From: Pseudomonadota bacterium
Lineage (GTDB): Bacteria; Pseudomonadota; Alphaproteobacteria; Caulobacterales; Aquidulcibacteraceae
Length of the DNA stretch: 15,575 nt
Direction of reading: 5' to 3'
Assembly (NCBI GenBank): GCA_023410295.1
Contig: JAEYPY010000099.1
Location: 1-15,575 of the forward strand
The position numbers and the translations under genes were made by a program. Each line of letters starts with the position of its first letter. The first letter of the stretch is position 1. Below are positions 1 to 6,186 of the stretch, piece after piece. The notes under the pieces are model-generated. The model was not told the DNA's origin, did no database searches, and saw only the letters and a program-made list of their open reading frames with translations.

Positions 1-37
1 GCCCTTGGCTCCCCGCCGGTTTCCACCCGCATGAGCG

Positions 38-340
38 ATGTCGTCCGTCACACCCCCGTTGGCCATCGAGCTTCAACCGGCGCCCGCGCCGGCGCAGCCG
101 TCTGAGCCAGGCCCCGCGGCCAAGGCCGCCGAGCAGCGCATCGCCGAGCATGCGGCGATGCTGCGCGCGGACATGAAGCCCGACCGCTTGCTGGTGCATC
201 TCGATGAGAACGCCGGCCGGTTCGTGCAGACTCTGCTCGACGCCAATTCCGCCGAAACGTTGCGCCGCTATCCGAGCGAAGCTCAGCTTGCGTACTCGCG
301 CGCCATCATGGCGTATCTGCGCGCTCAGATCGGCAAGTAA
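38..340 (+). CDS. flaG: FlaG-like small flagellar protein
   Basis: This is a 100-residue protein with an Ala/Pro-rich, probably disordered N-terminus (residues 1-30) and a C-terminal part (about 50-97) that follows the FlaG pattern: a hydrophobic strand with acidic residues and Gly (LLVHLDENAGR), then a second strand ending in D-x-x-S/T-x-E-x-L-R-x-Y-P, then an amphipathic helix. In FlaG proteins the matching segment reads roughly 'vD..TgEvIRqIPpE'. FlaG proteins are usually encoded near flagellins or the filament cap and influence filament length; that role is inferred here. The next gene has a flagellin-like C-terminus, which supports the call. The start follows an in-frame stop at 32-34. 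No good Shine-Dalgarno sequence is visible, so coupling to a gene that ends just upstream is possible. The assignment rests on pattern only and is moderately sure. Confidence 0.62.
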   Translation: MSSVTPPLAIELQPAPAPAQPSEPGPAAKAAEQRIAEHAAMLRADMKPDRLLVHLDENAGRFVQTLLDANSAETLRRYPSEAQLAYSRAIMAYLRAQIGK

Positions 341-374
341 ACAGATCGTAAATTTATTCGTTTCGGATGCATGC

Positions 375-395
375 GCGTTAACGTTTCGTTAACGC
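375..395 (+). promoter_or_regulatory. CtrA-type box (TTAA-N7-TTAAC) inside a perfect 9-bp palindrome
   Basis: TTAA at 378-381 and TTAA at 389-392 are separated by exactly 7 bases, and the second is followed by C. This matches the CtrA consensus TTAA-N7-TTAAC of Caulobacter-type alphaproteobacteria. The whole element is a perfect inverted repeat (GCGTTAACG, TTT, CGTTAACGC). It lies about 80 bases before the ATG at 472. It probably controls the flagellin-like gene; that is inference. Confidence 0.75.
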
Positions 396-430
396 ATTTA
401 CGCTTTCTTCACGCCTGCGGCGAAGCGCGC

Positions 431-453
431 CGCGCGTCTTCGTCAGACGCGCG
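431..453 (+). promoter_or_regulatory. Leader hairpin just before the Shine-Dalgarno of the flagellin-like gene
   Basis: CGCGCGTCT (431-439) and AGACGCGCG (445-453) form a perfect 9-bp stem with a 5-base loop. The Shine-Dalgarno AAGGAG (459-464) and the ATG at 472 follow. There is no T-run, so a terminator for the upstream gene is less likely than an mRNA leader structure. In Caulobacter, flagellin mRNA leaders are targets of FlbT; a parallel role here is only a suggestion. Confidence 0.5.
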
Positions 454-471
454 ATCCGAAGGAGCGTCATC

Positions 472-1206
472 ATGGTGTCGAGCATCGTCCCCGGAGCAAA
501 TGGTGCGGCGGCGGCGTTCGGCGCCGAACCGCGCTTTGCGCGCAGCGCCAATGGCGCGCAGCAGCGCGACGAAGCAGGGCGCTCCGATACAGTTGAACTC
601 AGCAGCGCAGCGCTCAATTCTGCGCGCGAGAGCGTGCGCGTCGGCATCGCCCACGTGCAGGAAGCGCTGGCGCTTGGGCAGGAAGCGCAATCGATGCTTG
701 TGAAGGCGCAGGGCGCTGCGCGCGACGGCTCACAAGCCGAACTCGATGCAGCGCTCAAGGCGTTTGCCGATCGACTCGAAGCTGCGCTGAGCCGCGGCGC
801 GAGCATTGTCGCGGGCGGCGCCGTGACGATCCAGGCCGAGCCGGGCGGACTGCCGGTGACGGTGGAAGGCGTGGACCTGCGGCTGAAGGCGTCCCCGGGC
901 GCTGACGACGTGATCAGCGTTTCGGCCGACGCGCGCGTAGACGATCCGCAGCTTGCCGTGGATGTGCAGCGCTCGCTGGAGAAATTGCAGGAAGAGATGA
1001 GCCGATTGCTGGAGTCGGTGCGCGCGCTTGAGGCGCATCAGGGTTTCCTTGGCGCGGCGGAGAGCGCGAGCCAAGTGCGCAGCGATCTCAACGCCGACAG
1101 CGCGCGTCTCTTGGCGCTGCAAGTTCGCCAAGGCCTGCAAGCGGCTGGCGCGCCGTCAATCGCCAACGTCGAGCCGCAAGCGGTGTTGTCGCTGTTCCGG
1201 GCGTGA
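472..1206 (+). CDS. Flagellin-like protein with divergent N-terminus
   Basis: This 244-residue protein is largely alpha-helical and Ala/Glu/Arg-rich, with no signal peptide. The last ~45 residues (from SDLNADSARLLALQVRQGL to PQAVLSLFRA) follow the terminal D0/D1 helix of flagellins, whose C-termini read roughly 'D.a.e.a.Lt..QilqqAg...laqAN..Pq.vL.Ll'. Residues ~40-115 resemble the D1 helix that follows the flagellin N-terminus, including an 'aqsmL.kaq.aa' heptad and a short loop ending in a Gly-rich turn. The canonical extreme N-terminal flagellin helix with its Asn/Leu pattern is missing. It may be a minor or degenerate flagellin, or a filament- or junction-associated protein. The start is set by AAGGAG at 459-464, eight bases from the ATG. 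A CtrA box and a leader hairpin lie upstream. It converges with the gene ending at 1331. The exact role is unknown. Confidence 0.6.
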   Translation: MVSSIVPGANGAAAAFGAEPRFARSANGAQQRDEAGRSDTVELSSAALNSARESVRVGIAHVQEALALGQEAQSMLVKAQGAARDGSQAELDAALKAFADRLEAALSRGASIVAGGAVTIQAEPGGLPVTVEGVDLRLKASPGADDVISVSADARVDDPQLAVDVQRSLEKLQEEMSRLLESVRALEAHQGFLGAAESASQVRSDLNADSARLLALQVRQGLQAAGAPSIANVEPQAVLSLFRA

Positions 1207-1213
1207 GAGTGAG

Positions 1214-1328
1214 TCAGTAGTGAGTAGTCAGTAGTCAGCAGGTGGCGCGGCGAAATTGGTCGGCGCGTCACACCTCTCTCTGCTCACTACTGACTACTCT
1301 CTACTGACTAATCACTACTGCCTACTGG
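1214..1328. repeat. Two opposed arrays of a 7-bp repeat (TCAGTAG / CTACTGA)
   Basis: Left array (1214-1241): four heptamers, TCAGTAG, TGAGTAG, TCAGTAG, TCAGCAG. Right array (1280-1328): seven heptamers in the complementary sense, CTGCTCA, CTACTGA, CTACTCT, CTACTGA, CTAATCA, CTACTGC, CTACTGG. A 38-base GC-rich spacer separates them. The arrays fill nearly the whole gap between two convergent genes, starting 8 bases after one stop codon and ending 2 bases before the other. On either RNA strand the arms could pair into a long imperfect hairpin, which could act as a shared terminator. The low GC and strict 7-base period differ sharply from the flanking DNA. Confidence 0.85.
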
Positions 1329-1330
1329 CC

Positions 1331-2593
1331 TTAGAGCGGGCGCCAATTGCTTGCGCCGATATCGACGAGTTCGCCGCCGGCGTATGTATCGTCGTCGTCT
1401 TCCGATTGCATGCGCAGCCAGACTCGCCGGCCGTACTGGTAGGCCTTGAAGCCGACGATGCCGATGAGTCCCGCGAGGGCGAGGCCAGCCACAGCTGCGA
1501 TCAGCGCAAGTTCGCGTGTGAAGGTAAGCTCGCCACGTGCGGCTTTGAGCAGGCGGCCATCGCGGGGCAGGCGCTTGGCGGCAGCGGCCGCACGTTCGCC
1601 GGCGGCTTCGGCCAAAAGACGCAAGCGCGGCAAGTCTTGGAGCCGGTTTGCGTGAGATATGAGATCCGCCGCGGCGGGTATGGCGACCGCGTCGGCAGCG
1701 GCGCCGATTTCTTCAAGCGCTTCACGCAGAAACGCCGCGCGTTCGGGATCGACGGCGGCGCGGAACGCGGCGGCGGCGTTGTCGTACTGCGCGGCGTTGC
1801 GGCCGTCAGCGGTGGCGAGCGCAGTGCTGCGGAATTCTTCGACCGAGAGCGCTTGGCCAAGCAGCGTTTCCATGTCCTGGCTGAAGCCGGGCGGATAATC
1901 GGGGCGGCGGCTCGCGGCCACCAGCGCGACGGCGCCATCGTTGGCGCGTGCGCCGAATTCGCCGGCGAGGCCGAGGCTGAACCCGGTCAGGATGAATTGC
2001 AGCGCGTCGGACTCCGGTTCGGCGATCAGCGCCTGCGCCATGAGCTGGAAGTCCTGCTCATCGCCGAGCGGCACGGTCGTGCCGGGTGCGCGCTCTTCCG
2101 CTTCGGTCGAGGCGGCGCGGCGCGAGAGCAGGGGCACAATCGACTCGTAGCGGGCGCGCGTGCCGGGCGTCAGGATGTCGAGCGCCGCGAGTTCCTTGGC
2201 CGCGTCGTTGCCGGCGCGGTTGAGCTGGCCGGCTTCGCGTGACGGCAGCATATGCCCGCCGGAGAGAAGGAAGCCGCGCGCGGCGGAGATGTCGCCTGCC
2301 ATGAGTTCCAGGGCAATGAGATCGTCCCATTGGCGCGTGCGGTCGAAATCCAGCTGGATCAGGTCGGCGTTGAGCCGCGCCACGCGCGTAGCGATGCCGC
2401 GCGCGCCGCCTTCGGAATACTCATAGGCGTAAAGATGGTCGCGCCCGATAACCAAGATCGCGAGCGCTGAGGCGATGGCGAGCACGACGAGGCAGAGATT
2501 GAACGCAAAGGCGCTCACCACGCCGTCCGGGGCGCGCTCTGCTGCGCGGGCCCTGACGGGGCGCCACGCACTCTGGACTCTCGTGTGCTTCAT
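1331..2593 (-). CDS. Two-TM membrane protein with large central domain, unknown function
   Basis: I do not recognise a family for this 420-residue protein. The N-terminus is Arg-rich (residues 1-27), followed by a clear TM segment (~28-50), a ~310-residue Ala-rich, mostly helical region (~51-361), a second TM segment (~362-382), and a short C-terminal tail containing YGRRVWLR and then an acidic run (SEDDDD). The positive residues before TM1 and after TM2 predict both ends in the cytoplasm and the central region in the periplasm. No HAMP, kinase, GGDEF or chemoreceptor signalling domain is visible. The start at 2593 has AGGA directly before the ATG and a GGGACAGG upstream. It lies 113 bases after flbY on the same strand and could share its transcript. 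Its GC-rich codon use resembles its neighbours. Confidence 0.8.
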   Translation of the reverse strand: MKHTRVQSAWRPVRARAAERAPDGVVSAFAFNLCLVVLAIASALAILVIGRDHLYAYEYSEGGARGIATRVARLNADLIQLDFDRTRQWDDLIALELMAGDISAARGFLLSGGHMLPSREAGQLNRAGNDAAKELAALDILTPGTRARYESIVPLLSRRAASTEAEERAPGTTVPLGDEQDFQLMAQALIAEPESDALQFILTGFSLGLAGEFGARANDGAVALVAASRRPDYPPGFSQDMETLLGQALSVEEFRSTALATADGRNAAQYDNAAAAFRAAVDPERAAFLREALEEIGAAADAVAIPAAADLISHANRLQDLPRLRLLAEAAGERAAAAAKRLPRDGRLLKAARGELTFTRELALIAAVAGLALAGLIGIVGFKAYQYGRRVWLRMQSEDDDDTYAGGELVDIGASNWRPL

Positions 2594-2706
2594 TCCTGTC
2601 CCGGACCGCAGCCAAAAAGCAAAGAAACGGCTAAAAAGCCACAGGGCAAGATGAATTACAGGAAAGGCGAATTCGTCCCCACAGGCGGGCTTATCTGGGG
2701 CGAGGT

Positions 2707-3150
2707 TTACGCGCTGCGGTCGAGTACGGTGGCGACGGGCGCTGAAGGCGTCGCGAGGTCGCCCTTGGCGCCATACTGCGCCTCGCCGCCGCGCTGACGG
2801 GCGACTTCCTCGGCCATTGCCTGCACCAGTCCCTCGCTCACGATCTTTACCGCGTTGAGCGCACTCTCGTGCGCCGCAAGCGCTTCGTGCAGCGCGACCG
2901 TGGTGGCGCGCAGCTGCGCCAGCGTCTCTGGCCGTGCGCCTTCGATGAGCGTGCGATCCTGCTTAATGCGGGCCAGTTCCAGCCGGTAGGCGTTGGCGAG
3001 CCTGTTCTTTTCTTCCGCCTCGGCGCCATCGAGCGGCGGCTGGCGCGCATCGATGCGGCGCGTTTCCTCACCGATCAGCGCAGTGAGCCGCTCGGTCACC
3101 AGCAGCAATTGCTCAGCCCGGTCTTGCGGATCGTCAGCCAGCAGCGCCAT
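2707..3150 (-). CDS. flbY: FlbY-type FlgN-like flagellar protein
   Basis: A 147-residue, nearly all-helical cytoplasmic protein. Residues ~12-28 (AEQLLLVTERLTALIGEE), ~46-64 (EEKNRLANAYRLELARI) and ~100-118 (IVSEGLVQAMAEEVARQ) give the long antiparallel-helix pattern of the FlgN/FlbY family. In Caulobacter the equivalent gene lies in the flgI operon, as it does here. FlgN-type proteins are export chaperones for hook-associated proteins; whether FlbY does this is not established by the sequence. The start overlaps the preceding gene by 17 bases and has GGAGG six bases upstream, so translational coupling is likely. The C-terminal tail (QYGAKGDLATPSAPV...) is low complexity. Confidence 0.82.
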   Translation of the reverse strand: MALLADDPQDRAEQLLLVTERLTALIGEETRRIDARQPPLDGAEAEEKNRLANAYRLELARIKQDRTLIEGARPETLAQLRATTVALHEALAAHESALNAVKIVSEGLVQAMAEEVARQRGGEAQYGAKGDLATPSAPVATVLDRSA

Positions 3151-3472
3151 CGGCAGCCTCCGGCGGAATGATTGTTTCCTGGAGCCGCATCAGCTCGCGG
3201 ACAACGCTGTCGGCGATGCCGACGCCGCCGGCGCGGGCGATGGCCTCGGCATAGCGTTCGACCAGCATCGGGCGAAACATCTGTTCGCCCATGCCGCCGC
3301 CGCCGAGGCCCTCGGTGTCGAGCGCGTCGAACATGGGTGAGAGCATCTCGGCCAGGAACACGGCCTCGAACTCTTCCGCAGCGCGGCGCAGTTCGTCCGG
3401 GGCGCGCGTCTGATCGGGGCGAGGGATGGCGCGCGACATGAGTGGCGCGCCCGGCAGCGGCAGGTCGCTCAT
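3134..3472 (-). CDS. cheL: Rod-binding protein (FlgJ N-terminal domain only; CheL type)
   Basis: A 112-residue protein matching the rod-binding domain found at the N-terminus of FlgJ. The core helix RRAAEEFEAVFLAEMLSPMFDAL (~30-52) is followed by a Gly-rich turn (GLGGGGMGEQMF), then helices ending in GIADSVVRELMRLQE. It lacks the C-terminal muramidase domain of enterobacterial FlgJ, as is usual in alphaproteobacteria; the Caulobacter equivalent is annotated CheL. It probably caps or scaffolds rod assembly and may recruit a separate peptidoglycan hydrolase (family knowledge). I chose the ATG at 3472, which overlaps the flgI stop codon by one base (TGATG) and has GAGG upstream. A GTG one codon earlier is the alternative start. 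Confidence 0.85.
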   Translation of the reverse strand: MSDLPLPGAPLMSRAIPRPDQTRAPDELRRAAEEFEAVFLAEMLSPMFDALDTEGLGGGGMGEQMFRPMLVERYAEAIARAGGVGIADSVVRELMRLQETIIPPEAADGAAG

Positions 3473-4611
3473 CACATGACCTCGATTTCGGCTTGGATCG
3501 CGCCGGCGGCTTTAAGCGCCTGCAGGATCGAGATCATGTCGCGCGGCGTAACGCCGAGGGCGTTGAGGCCGTTCACCAATTGCCGGAGCGGCACGCCGCC
3601 CGGGACGACGACAAGCCCACCTTCCTCTTCCTCAACTTCAACGCCCGACGAAGGCACGACCACGGTCTCGCCGCCGCGGCTGAAGGCCTCGGGCTGACTT
3701 ACGAAGGGATCTTCGGTGATGGAGACGGTGAGGTTGCCCTGGGCGATAGCGACGGTGGAGACGTTGACGTTTTCACCCATGACGACGATGCCGGAGCTCT
3801 CGTCGATGACGATGCGCGCGGGCGTATCGACCTCGACTTCGAGGTTCTCGATCCGGCCGACGAGCTGCACCATGTCGCCGCTAAAGTCCTGCGGGCGACG
3901 CAGCACCACTTGACCAGGGTTGGCGGCCCATGCTGCGTCAGCGCCGACGGCGCCATTGATCGCTGCGGCGATGCGATGGGCGGTGGTGAAATCGGGATTG
4001 CGCAGCGAGAGGCGCAGTTCTGGTTGCGCAGCGATGTCGAAGGCGATTTCGCGCTCCACCAACGCGCCCGAAGCGATGCGCCCGGCGGTCGGGACTCCGC
4101 GCGTGACAGAAGTGCCTGACTGACCGGAGGCGGCGAAGCCGCCGATCGCCAGCGGCCCTTGTGCAACGGCGTAGACTTGCTGGTCGGCGCCCATCAACGG
4201 CGTCACCAGGAGTTGGCCGCCGGCGAGGCTGCGTGCGTCGCCCAGCGCGGACACGGTGACGTCGATGCGCGAGCCTTGCGCGGCGAAGGCGGGCAGGTTG
4301 GCCGTCACCATCACGGCGGCGACGTTGCGCGTGTTGAGATTGCCGTTCGAGGCGTTGACGCCAAGCCGTTCGAGCATCGCCGCCAGGCTCTGGCGCGTGA
4401 ACGGGGAGTTGCGCAGCGAGTCGCCGGTGCCGGCGAGGCCGACGACGAGGCCGTACCCGACGAGCTGGTTCTCGCGCACGCCCTCGAAGTCCGCGACATC
4501 CTTGATGCGCGGTCCCGCCCACGCGACAGGGGCAGCAATCGGCGCGGTCATCGCGGCGATGGAGGAAACGGCGAGCAGCGCCGCACGCAGCGCGCGTGAT
4601 GCAATAGCCAT
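3472..4611 (-). CDS. flgI: Flagellar P-ring protein FlgI
   Basis: A 379-residue protein, the usual FlgI length. The N-terminal signal peptide (~1-32, RALRAALLAVSSIAAM...AWA) directs Sec export. The mature protein opens with the family signature IKDVADFEGVRENQLVGYGLVVGLAGTGDS and retains FTRQSLAAMLERLG, the NVAAVMVTANLPAFAAQGSRIDVTVSALGDARSL block, and a C-terminal LRQLVNGLNALGVTPRDMISILQALKAAGAI that is diagnostic for FlgI. FlgI forms the P-ring around the distal rod in the peptidoglycan layer, assisted by FlgA (encoded at 10497-11030). It is the first gene of a unit with the rod-binding protein and flbY and is divergent from fliX, as in Caulobacter. No sigma-54 motif is visible upstream, and the likely CtrA box lies very close to the ATG. 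Confidence 0.97.
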   Translation of the reverse strand: MAIASRALRAALLAVSSIAAMTAPIAAPVAWAGPRIKDVADFEGVRENQLVGYGLVVGLAGTGDSLRNSPFTRQSLAAMLERLGVNASNGNLNTRNVAAVMVTANLPAFAAQGSRIDVTVSALGDARSLAGGQLLVTPLMGADQQVYAVAQGPLAIGGFAASGQSGTSVTRGVPTAGRIASGALVEREIAFDIAAQPELRLSLRNPDFTTAHRIAAAINGAVGADAAWAANPGQVVLRRPQDFSGDMVQLVGRIENLEVEVDTPARIVIDESSGIVVMGENVNVSTVAIAQGNLTVSITEDPFVSQPEAFSRGGETVVVPSSGVEVEEEEGGLVVVPGGVPLRQLVNGLNALGVTPRDMISILQALKAAGAIQAEIEVM

Positions 4612-4633
4612 GCGCCCGATACGCGACCAGTTC

Positions 4634-4650
4634 GGTTAACGAGCGTTCAA
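4634..4650 (-). promoter_or_regulatory. Imperfect CtrA-type box between divergent flgI and fliX
   Basis: Read on the minus strand, TTGA-N7-TTAACC spans 4650 to 4634, one base off the TTAA-N7-TTAAC consensus. A further lone TTAA is at 4661-4664. The box lies only 23 bases before the flgI ATG but about 50 bases before the fliX ATG, so it is better placed for fliX. Alternatively flgI has a very short leader. Confidence 0.45.
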
Positions 4651-4699
4651 CGCCGAAACGTTAAGCGATTGGAAACGGCAGCAGCCGAGGCTCCGGCTC

Positions 4700-5104
4700 A
4701 TGAAGATCGAGAGCGGCCGTCCTGTTTCCGGCGCGTCCGGCGCGCGCAAGAGCGTGGGCGCGGCCGCGCCTGGCTTCAGCGTCGCCGCCGAAGCGCCGGC
4801 CAAGACGGCGGCGACCGCGCCCGCCAGCGCCGTTGCCTCGCTCGACGCTATCCTCGCGCTCCAGACTGACGATCCGCTGGCGCAACGACGGGCGCGTCAG
4901 GCCCGGCGCGGCCGCGATGCGCTGGATGCGCTGGAAGAGCTGGAGCGTGGGCTTCTGCTGGGCCGGGCGCCCGGAGGGCTGAAAGCGCGGCTAGAAAGCC
5001 TGCAGGCCGAGAGCGAAATGACCGGGGAGGCCGGGCTCGACGACGTCCTCCTGGAGATCGACATTCGCCTTGCCGTAGAGGCGGCCAAGCTGGAGCGCGT
5101 CTAG
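4700..5104 (+). CDS. fliX: Flagellar assembly trans-acting regulator FliX
   Basis: A 134-residue cytoplasmic protein with a low-complexity Ala/Ser-rich N-terminal third beginning MKIESGRP, followed by the conserved FliX core: SLDAILALQ (~47-55), a basic helix RRARQARRGRDALDALEELERGLLLG, and a C-terminal EAGLDDVLLEIDIRLAVEAAKLE that closely follows FliX proteins. In Caulobacter FliX monitors assembly of the early basal body and controls the activator FlbD, and so sigma-54-dependent late flagellar genes. The sigma-54 promoter at flgF in this window fits that regulation. It is divergent from flgI, the arrangement known from Caulobacter. The RBS is weak (CGAGG about nine bases upstream). Confidence 0.9.
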   Translation: MKIESGRPVSGASGARKSVGAAAPGFSVAAEAPAKTAATAPASAVASLDAILALQTDDPLAQRRARQARRGRDALDALEELERGLLLGRAPGGLKARLESLQAESEMTGEAGLDDVLLEIDIRLAVEAAKLERV

Positions 5105-5232
5105 GCCGCAACTGTAAATGCTGCGCCGCAACGTGCGAAAAAGGCTTGGACAATGGCGCCGCTCTTGCTCATGGACGCGACGGAAGGGCGCAGCTATAAG
5201 GCGCCGGCCTCGCGAGGGCGGGAGTAGCGAAC

Positions 5233-5646
5233 ATGGCCTCGACCGTGAAGGAATATCGGCCGTCTGACAGCGAGCCGTTCATGAATGAACGGCAGCGCGA
5301 ATATTTCAGAGCCAAGCTGCTGGCCTGGAAAGAAGAGATCCTCGAAGAAAGCCGCTCAACCATCGCGTCGCTGCAGCAGGACACGGTGGCCGAGCCAGAT
5401 CTCGCCGACCGCGCCACCAGCGAAGCCGATCGCGGTCTCGAACTGCGTACGCGAGATCGCCAGCGCAAGCTGATCGCCAAGATCGACGAAGCGTTGCGCC
5501 GCATCGAAGACGGCAGCTACGGCTATTGCGAAGAGACGGGCGAGCCGATCTCGCTGGCGCGCCTGGAAGCGCGTCCGATCGCGACGCTCTCGCTCGAAGC
5601 GCAAGAGCGCCACGAACGCCGCGAACGCGTGCATCGGGACGATTAA
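5233..5646 (+). CDS. dksA: DksA-family RNA polymerase-binding regulator, cysteine-depleted
   Basis: A 137-residue protein with the DksA architecture: a long coiled coil (~20-92) whose tip carries PDLADRA with both tip aspartates (D56, D59), then the globular end GSYGYCEETGEPISLARLEARPIATLSLEAQERHERRE. DksA binds in the RNA polymerase secondary channel and, with ppGpp, alters transcription at stable-RNA and amino-acid promoters. The four zinc-binding cysteines of E. coli DksA are reduced to one (C99); the others are T102, S120 and A123, as in many alphaproteobacterial homologues, so zinc is probably not bound. The start is supported by GGCGGGAG (5218-5225). Thirteen bases separate it from the downstream membrane-protein gene, suggesting co-transcription. 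Confidence 0.93.
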   Translation: MASTVKEYRPSDSEPFMNERQREYFRAKLLAWKEEILEESRSTIASLQQDTVAEPDLADRATSEADRGLELRTRDRQRKLIAKIDEALRRIEDGSYGYCEETGEPISLARLEARPIATLSLEAQERHERRERVHRDD

Positions 5647-5659
5647 GGGGGCGCGCGTC

Positions 5660-6115
5660 ATGCTGATGCACGACGCTGGCCTTGCTTGGCTCCACTTTCT
5701 GTTTGCGTTCGTTCTCGTCGGCGCGATCGTCGCCGAGCTTTTTATCCTGCGCCTGCCGATCGATGCCCGCGCCGCGCGGCTGCTGCTGCGCGTCGATCTC
5801 TTCTACGGGCTCTCGGCGGTGCTCATCATCATCGTCGGCGTGTCGCGCGTGATCTGGGGCGCGAAGGGTTGGGACTATTATCAGGATCAGCCTTTCTTCT
5901 GGGCCAAGATCGGCGCGTTCGCGCTGATCGGGCTCATCTCGATTGCGCCGACGCGGACGTTCATGCGCTGGGTGAAGCAGGGCGGCGGAGACGGCGCCTA
6001 TGTTGTGCCGCCGGGTGAGGTCTCTCGCACGCGCCGGTTGGTGATGGCGGAGACGATGCTGGTAGGGCTTCTGCTGCTCTTCGCATCGTTTATGGCGCGC
6101 GGCATCGGCGGCTAG
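5660..6115 (+). CDS. DUF2214 family membrane protein
   Basis: A 151-residue protein with four predicted TM segments (~8-30, 49-67, 82-98, 129-147). Family hallmarks are visible: HFLFAFVLVGAIVAELFILR in TM1, the VDLFYGLSAVLIIIVGVSRVIWGAKG block, then FFWAKIGAFALIGLISIAPTRTFMRW. This pattern (xDxxYGxxAxxxxxxGxxRxxxxxKG, FWAKxxxFxxxGxxSxxPT) is characteristic of DUF2214 proteins, whose function is unknown. AAGGGGGCG before the ATG serves as the RBS. It probably shares a transcript with dksA and ends in a hairpin that includes its own stop codon. It is not obviously flagellar. Confidence 0.82.
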   Translation: MLMHDAGLAWLHFLFAFVLVGAIVAELFILRLPIDARAARLLLRVDLFYGLSAVLIIIVGVSRVIWGAKGWDYYQDQPFFWAKIGAFALIGLISIAPTRTFMRWVKQGGGDGAYVVPPGEVSRTRRLVMAETMLVGLLLLFASFMARGIGG

Positions 6116-6128
6116 CGCATCCGCTAGC
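6111..6128 (+). terminator. Hairpin at the end of the dksA-DUF2214 unit
   Basis: GCTAGCG (6111-6117), loop CATC, CGCTAGC (6122-6128): a perfect 7-bp stem that includes the TAG stop codon at 6113-6115. No T-run follows, so an intrinsic terminator is plausible but not certain. Confidence 0.4.
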
Positions 6129-6186
6129 TCCACAAATCCCGGACCTGGGCTAAGCTCCCCCGCAAAATAAGACGGGAGGACGATCC

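Noticed and set aside
1..34. Possible tail of an upstream gene ending with TGA at 32-34
   Set aside because: Only ten codons are visible in that frame and other frames are also open, so it cannot be told from chance.
1214..1328. CRISPR-like array
   Set aside because: The units are 7 bases, contiguous and in opposed orientation, with no unique spacers and no cas genes.
1256..2242. Long plus-strand open frame opposite the two-TM protein gene
   Set aside because: It begins inside the heptamer repeats, has no domain pattern or RBS, and mirrors a minus-strand gene with clear TM segments. It is a shadow of GC-rich codon use.
5306..6133. Long minus-strand open frame opposite dksA and the DUF2214 gene
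   Set aside because: It is highly Arg/Asp/His-rich with no domain, and both plus-strand genes under it are well supported.
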